Assembly (NCBI GenBank): GCA_027027675.1
Contig: JALVKT010000022.1
Coordinates: 1-5,953, forward strand
Length of the DNA stretch: 5,953 nucleotides
Direction: 5' to 3'
Source: Thermofilaceae archaeon
GTDB lineage: Archaea; Thermoproteota; Thermoprotei; Thermofilales; Thermofilaceae
The notes beneath the pieces were generated by a model, which saw nothing but the letters and a program-made list of their open reading frames with translations, was not told the DNA's origin and did not search any database. The position numbers and the translations under genes are program-made. This document shows positions 5,571 to 5,953 of the stretch, piece by piece. Numbering within the stretch: the first letter of the stretch is position 1; the number at the start of each line of letters is the position of its first letter.

Positions 5571-5614
5571 GCCGCGCCGCAAGCCGTCCCAGAGGCGATG
5601 CGGGGCGGCCGTGC

Positions 5615-5953
5615 TCACGCGGAACGCTCCGCGTACCCGCGCTGGGAGGCGATGAACTTGACTGCGAGCTTTGCGGCCCCCTGGGGGTCGCTGTACCAGA
5701 GCATCGTGAAGAGTGGGGAGTCGACGCCCCTAATCATCGCTGAGACCCGCGCCCTCTCCCTGGCCAGGGCGGCCACGGGCTTGCCATGGCACAGCGCGTA
5801 TGCCACCTCGTAGCCTACGCCGAGGCTTGGCAGTGAAACCTCGGCTACGAGGCCGTCGGCGCCGCGTATGAGGCTCGTGTCCCGCGCGTAGATGCGCCGC
5901 GGCTCGGCCGCCTCGGGGCCCCGGAGCACCCAGGGGTTTACTATCTCCGCCCC
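5615..5953 (-). CDS. Nucleoside 2-deoxyribosyltransferase / DNPH1-like protein, 5' end outside window
   Basis: The C-terminal 112 residues of a nucleoside 2-deoxyribosyltransferase-fold enzyme, most like 2'-deoxynucleoside 5'-phosphate N-hydrolases (DNPH1/Rcl), which cleave the base from deoxynucleotides in the cytoplasm. The signature is 'RRIYARDTSLIRGADGLVAE' followed by 'VSLPSLGVGYEVAYAL' and 'GKPVAALAR'. The family's functional Asp (in ARD), phosphate-binding Ser (in PSLG) and catalytic Glu (in GYE) are all present. The frame remains open to position 5953 with residues 'GAEIVNPWVLRG', so the start and the N-terminal nucleotide-binding strand, about 30-40 residues in usual family members, lie beyond the edge. 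An internal GTG at 5929 is not a believable start. A 94 bp spacer separates it from the CinA-like gene, which has its own promoter. Confidence 0.85.
   Translation of the reverse strand, partial: GAEIVNPWVLRGPEAAEPRRIYARDTSLIRGADGLVAEVSLPSLGVGYEVAYALCHGKPVAALARERARVSAMIRGVDSPLFTMLWYSDPQGAAKLAVKFIASQRGYAERSA

Overview
The window looks like part of the chromosome of a hyperthermophilic crenarchaeon. The coding DNA is GC-rich by eye, with heavy use of AGG/AGA for arginine and ATA for isoleucine. Starts are preceded by GGTG-type Shine-Dalgarno motifs, and short AT-rich TATA-like islands lie 25-45 bp upstream of genes. The protein families (stand-alone archaeal SLC41/MgtE-like permeases, a PhoU-RCK_C protein, a compact HELLH metallopeptidase, an archaeal CinA-type molybdopterin-binding protein) fit Desulfurococcales/Pyrodictiaceae-like organisms. 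The lineage is inferred from style, not from a marker gene.

Layout. (1) 42-407 (+): a small Roadblock/LC7-like protein. (2) 421-4191: a three-gene cation-transport block. It runs permease A (471-1686, +, apparently frameshifted near its 5' end), then a tandem PhoU-RCK_C protein (1683-2882, -), then permease B (2974-4191, +). Both permeases are fused two-half SLC41/MgtE-type channels with no cytosolic N or CBS domains. The soluble PhoU-RCK_C protein between them has a very acidic tail and is the obvious candidate for a regulator acting in trans. Permease A and the regulator converge and share a CTAG at their stops. The regulator and permease B diverge from one short AT-rich promoter region. 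(3) 4172-4555 (-): a HELLH metallopeptidase whose end overlaps the end of permease B by 20 bp. (4) 4753-5520 (-): a CinA N-domain-like molybdopterin-binding-fold protein. (5) 5615-5953 (-): the C-terminal part of a nucleoside 2-deoxyribosyltransferase / DNPH1-like enzyme that runs off the right edge.

The most striking point is permease A. Its TATA box, Shine-Dalgarno motif and ATG (471) are all well placed, but that frame stops after 12 codons. The permease frame, one base over, is clearly coding from about 500 and has no ATG, GTG or TTG before a TTG at 607, which lies inside a membrane segment. Removing one G from the GGGG at 499-502 joins the frames and gives 404 residues, against 405 for permease B, with the signature aspartates of the first half falling at identical residue numbers. 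This is either a sequence error, a real frameshift mutation, or recoding.

The three minus-strand genes on the right have separate promoters and unrelated functions, and do not look like an operon with the transport block. No RNA gene, CRISPR array, insertion sequence or sign of recent transfer was seen.
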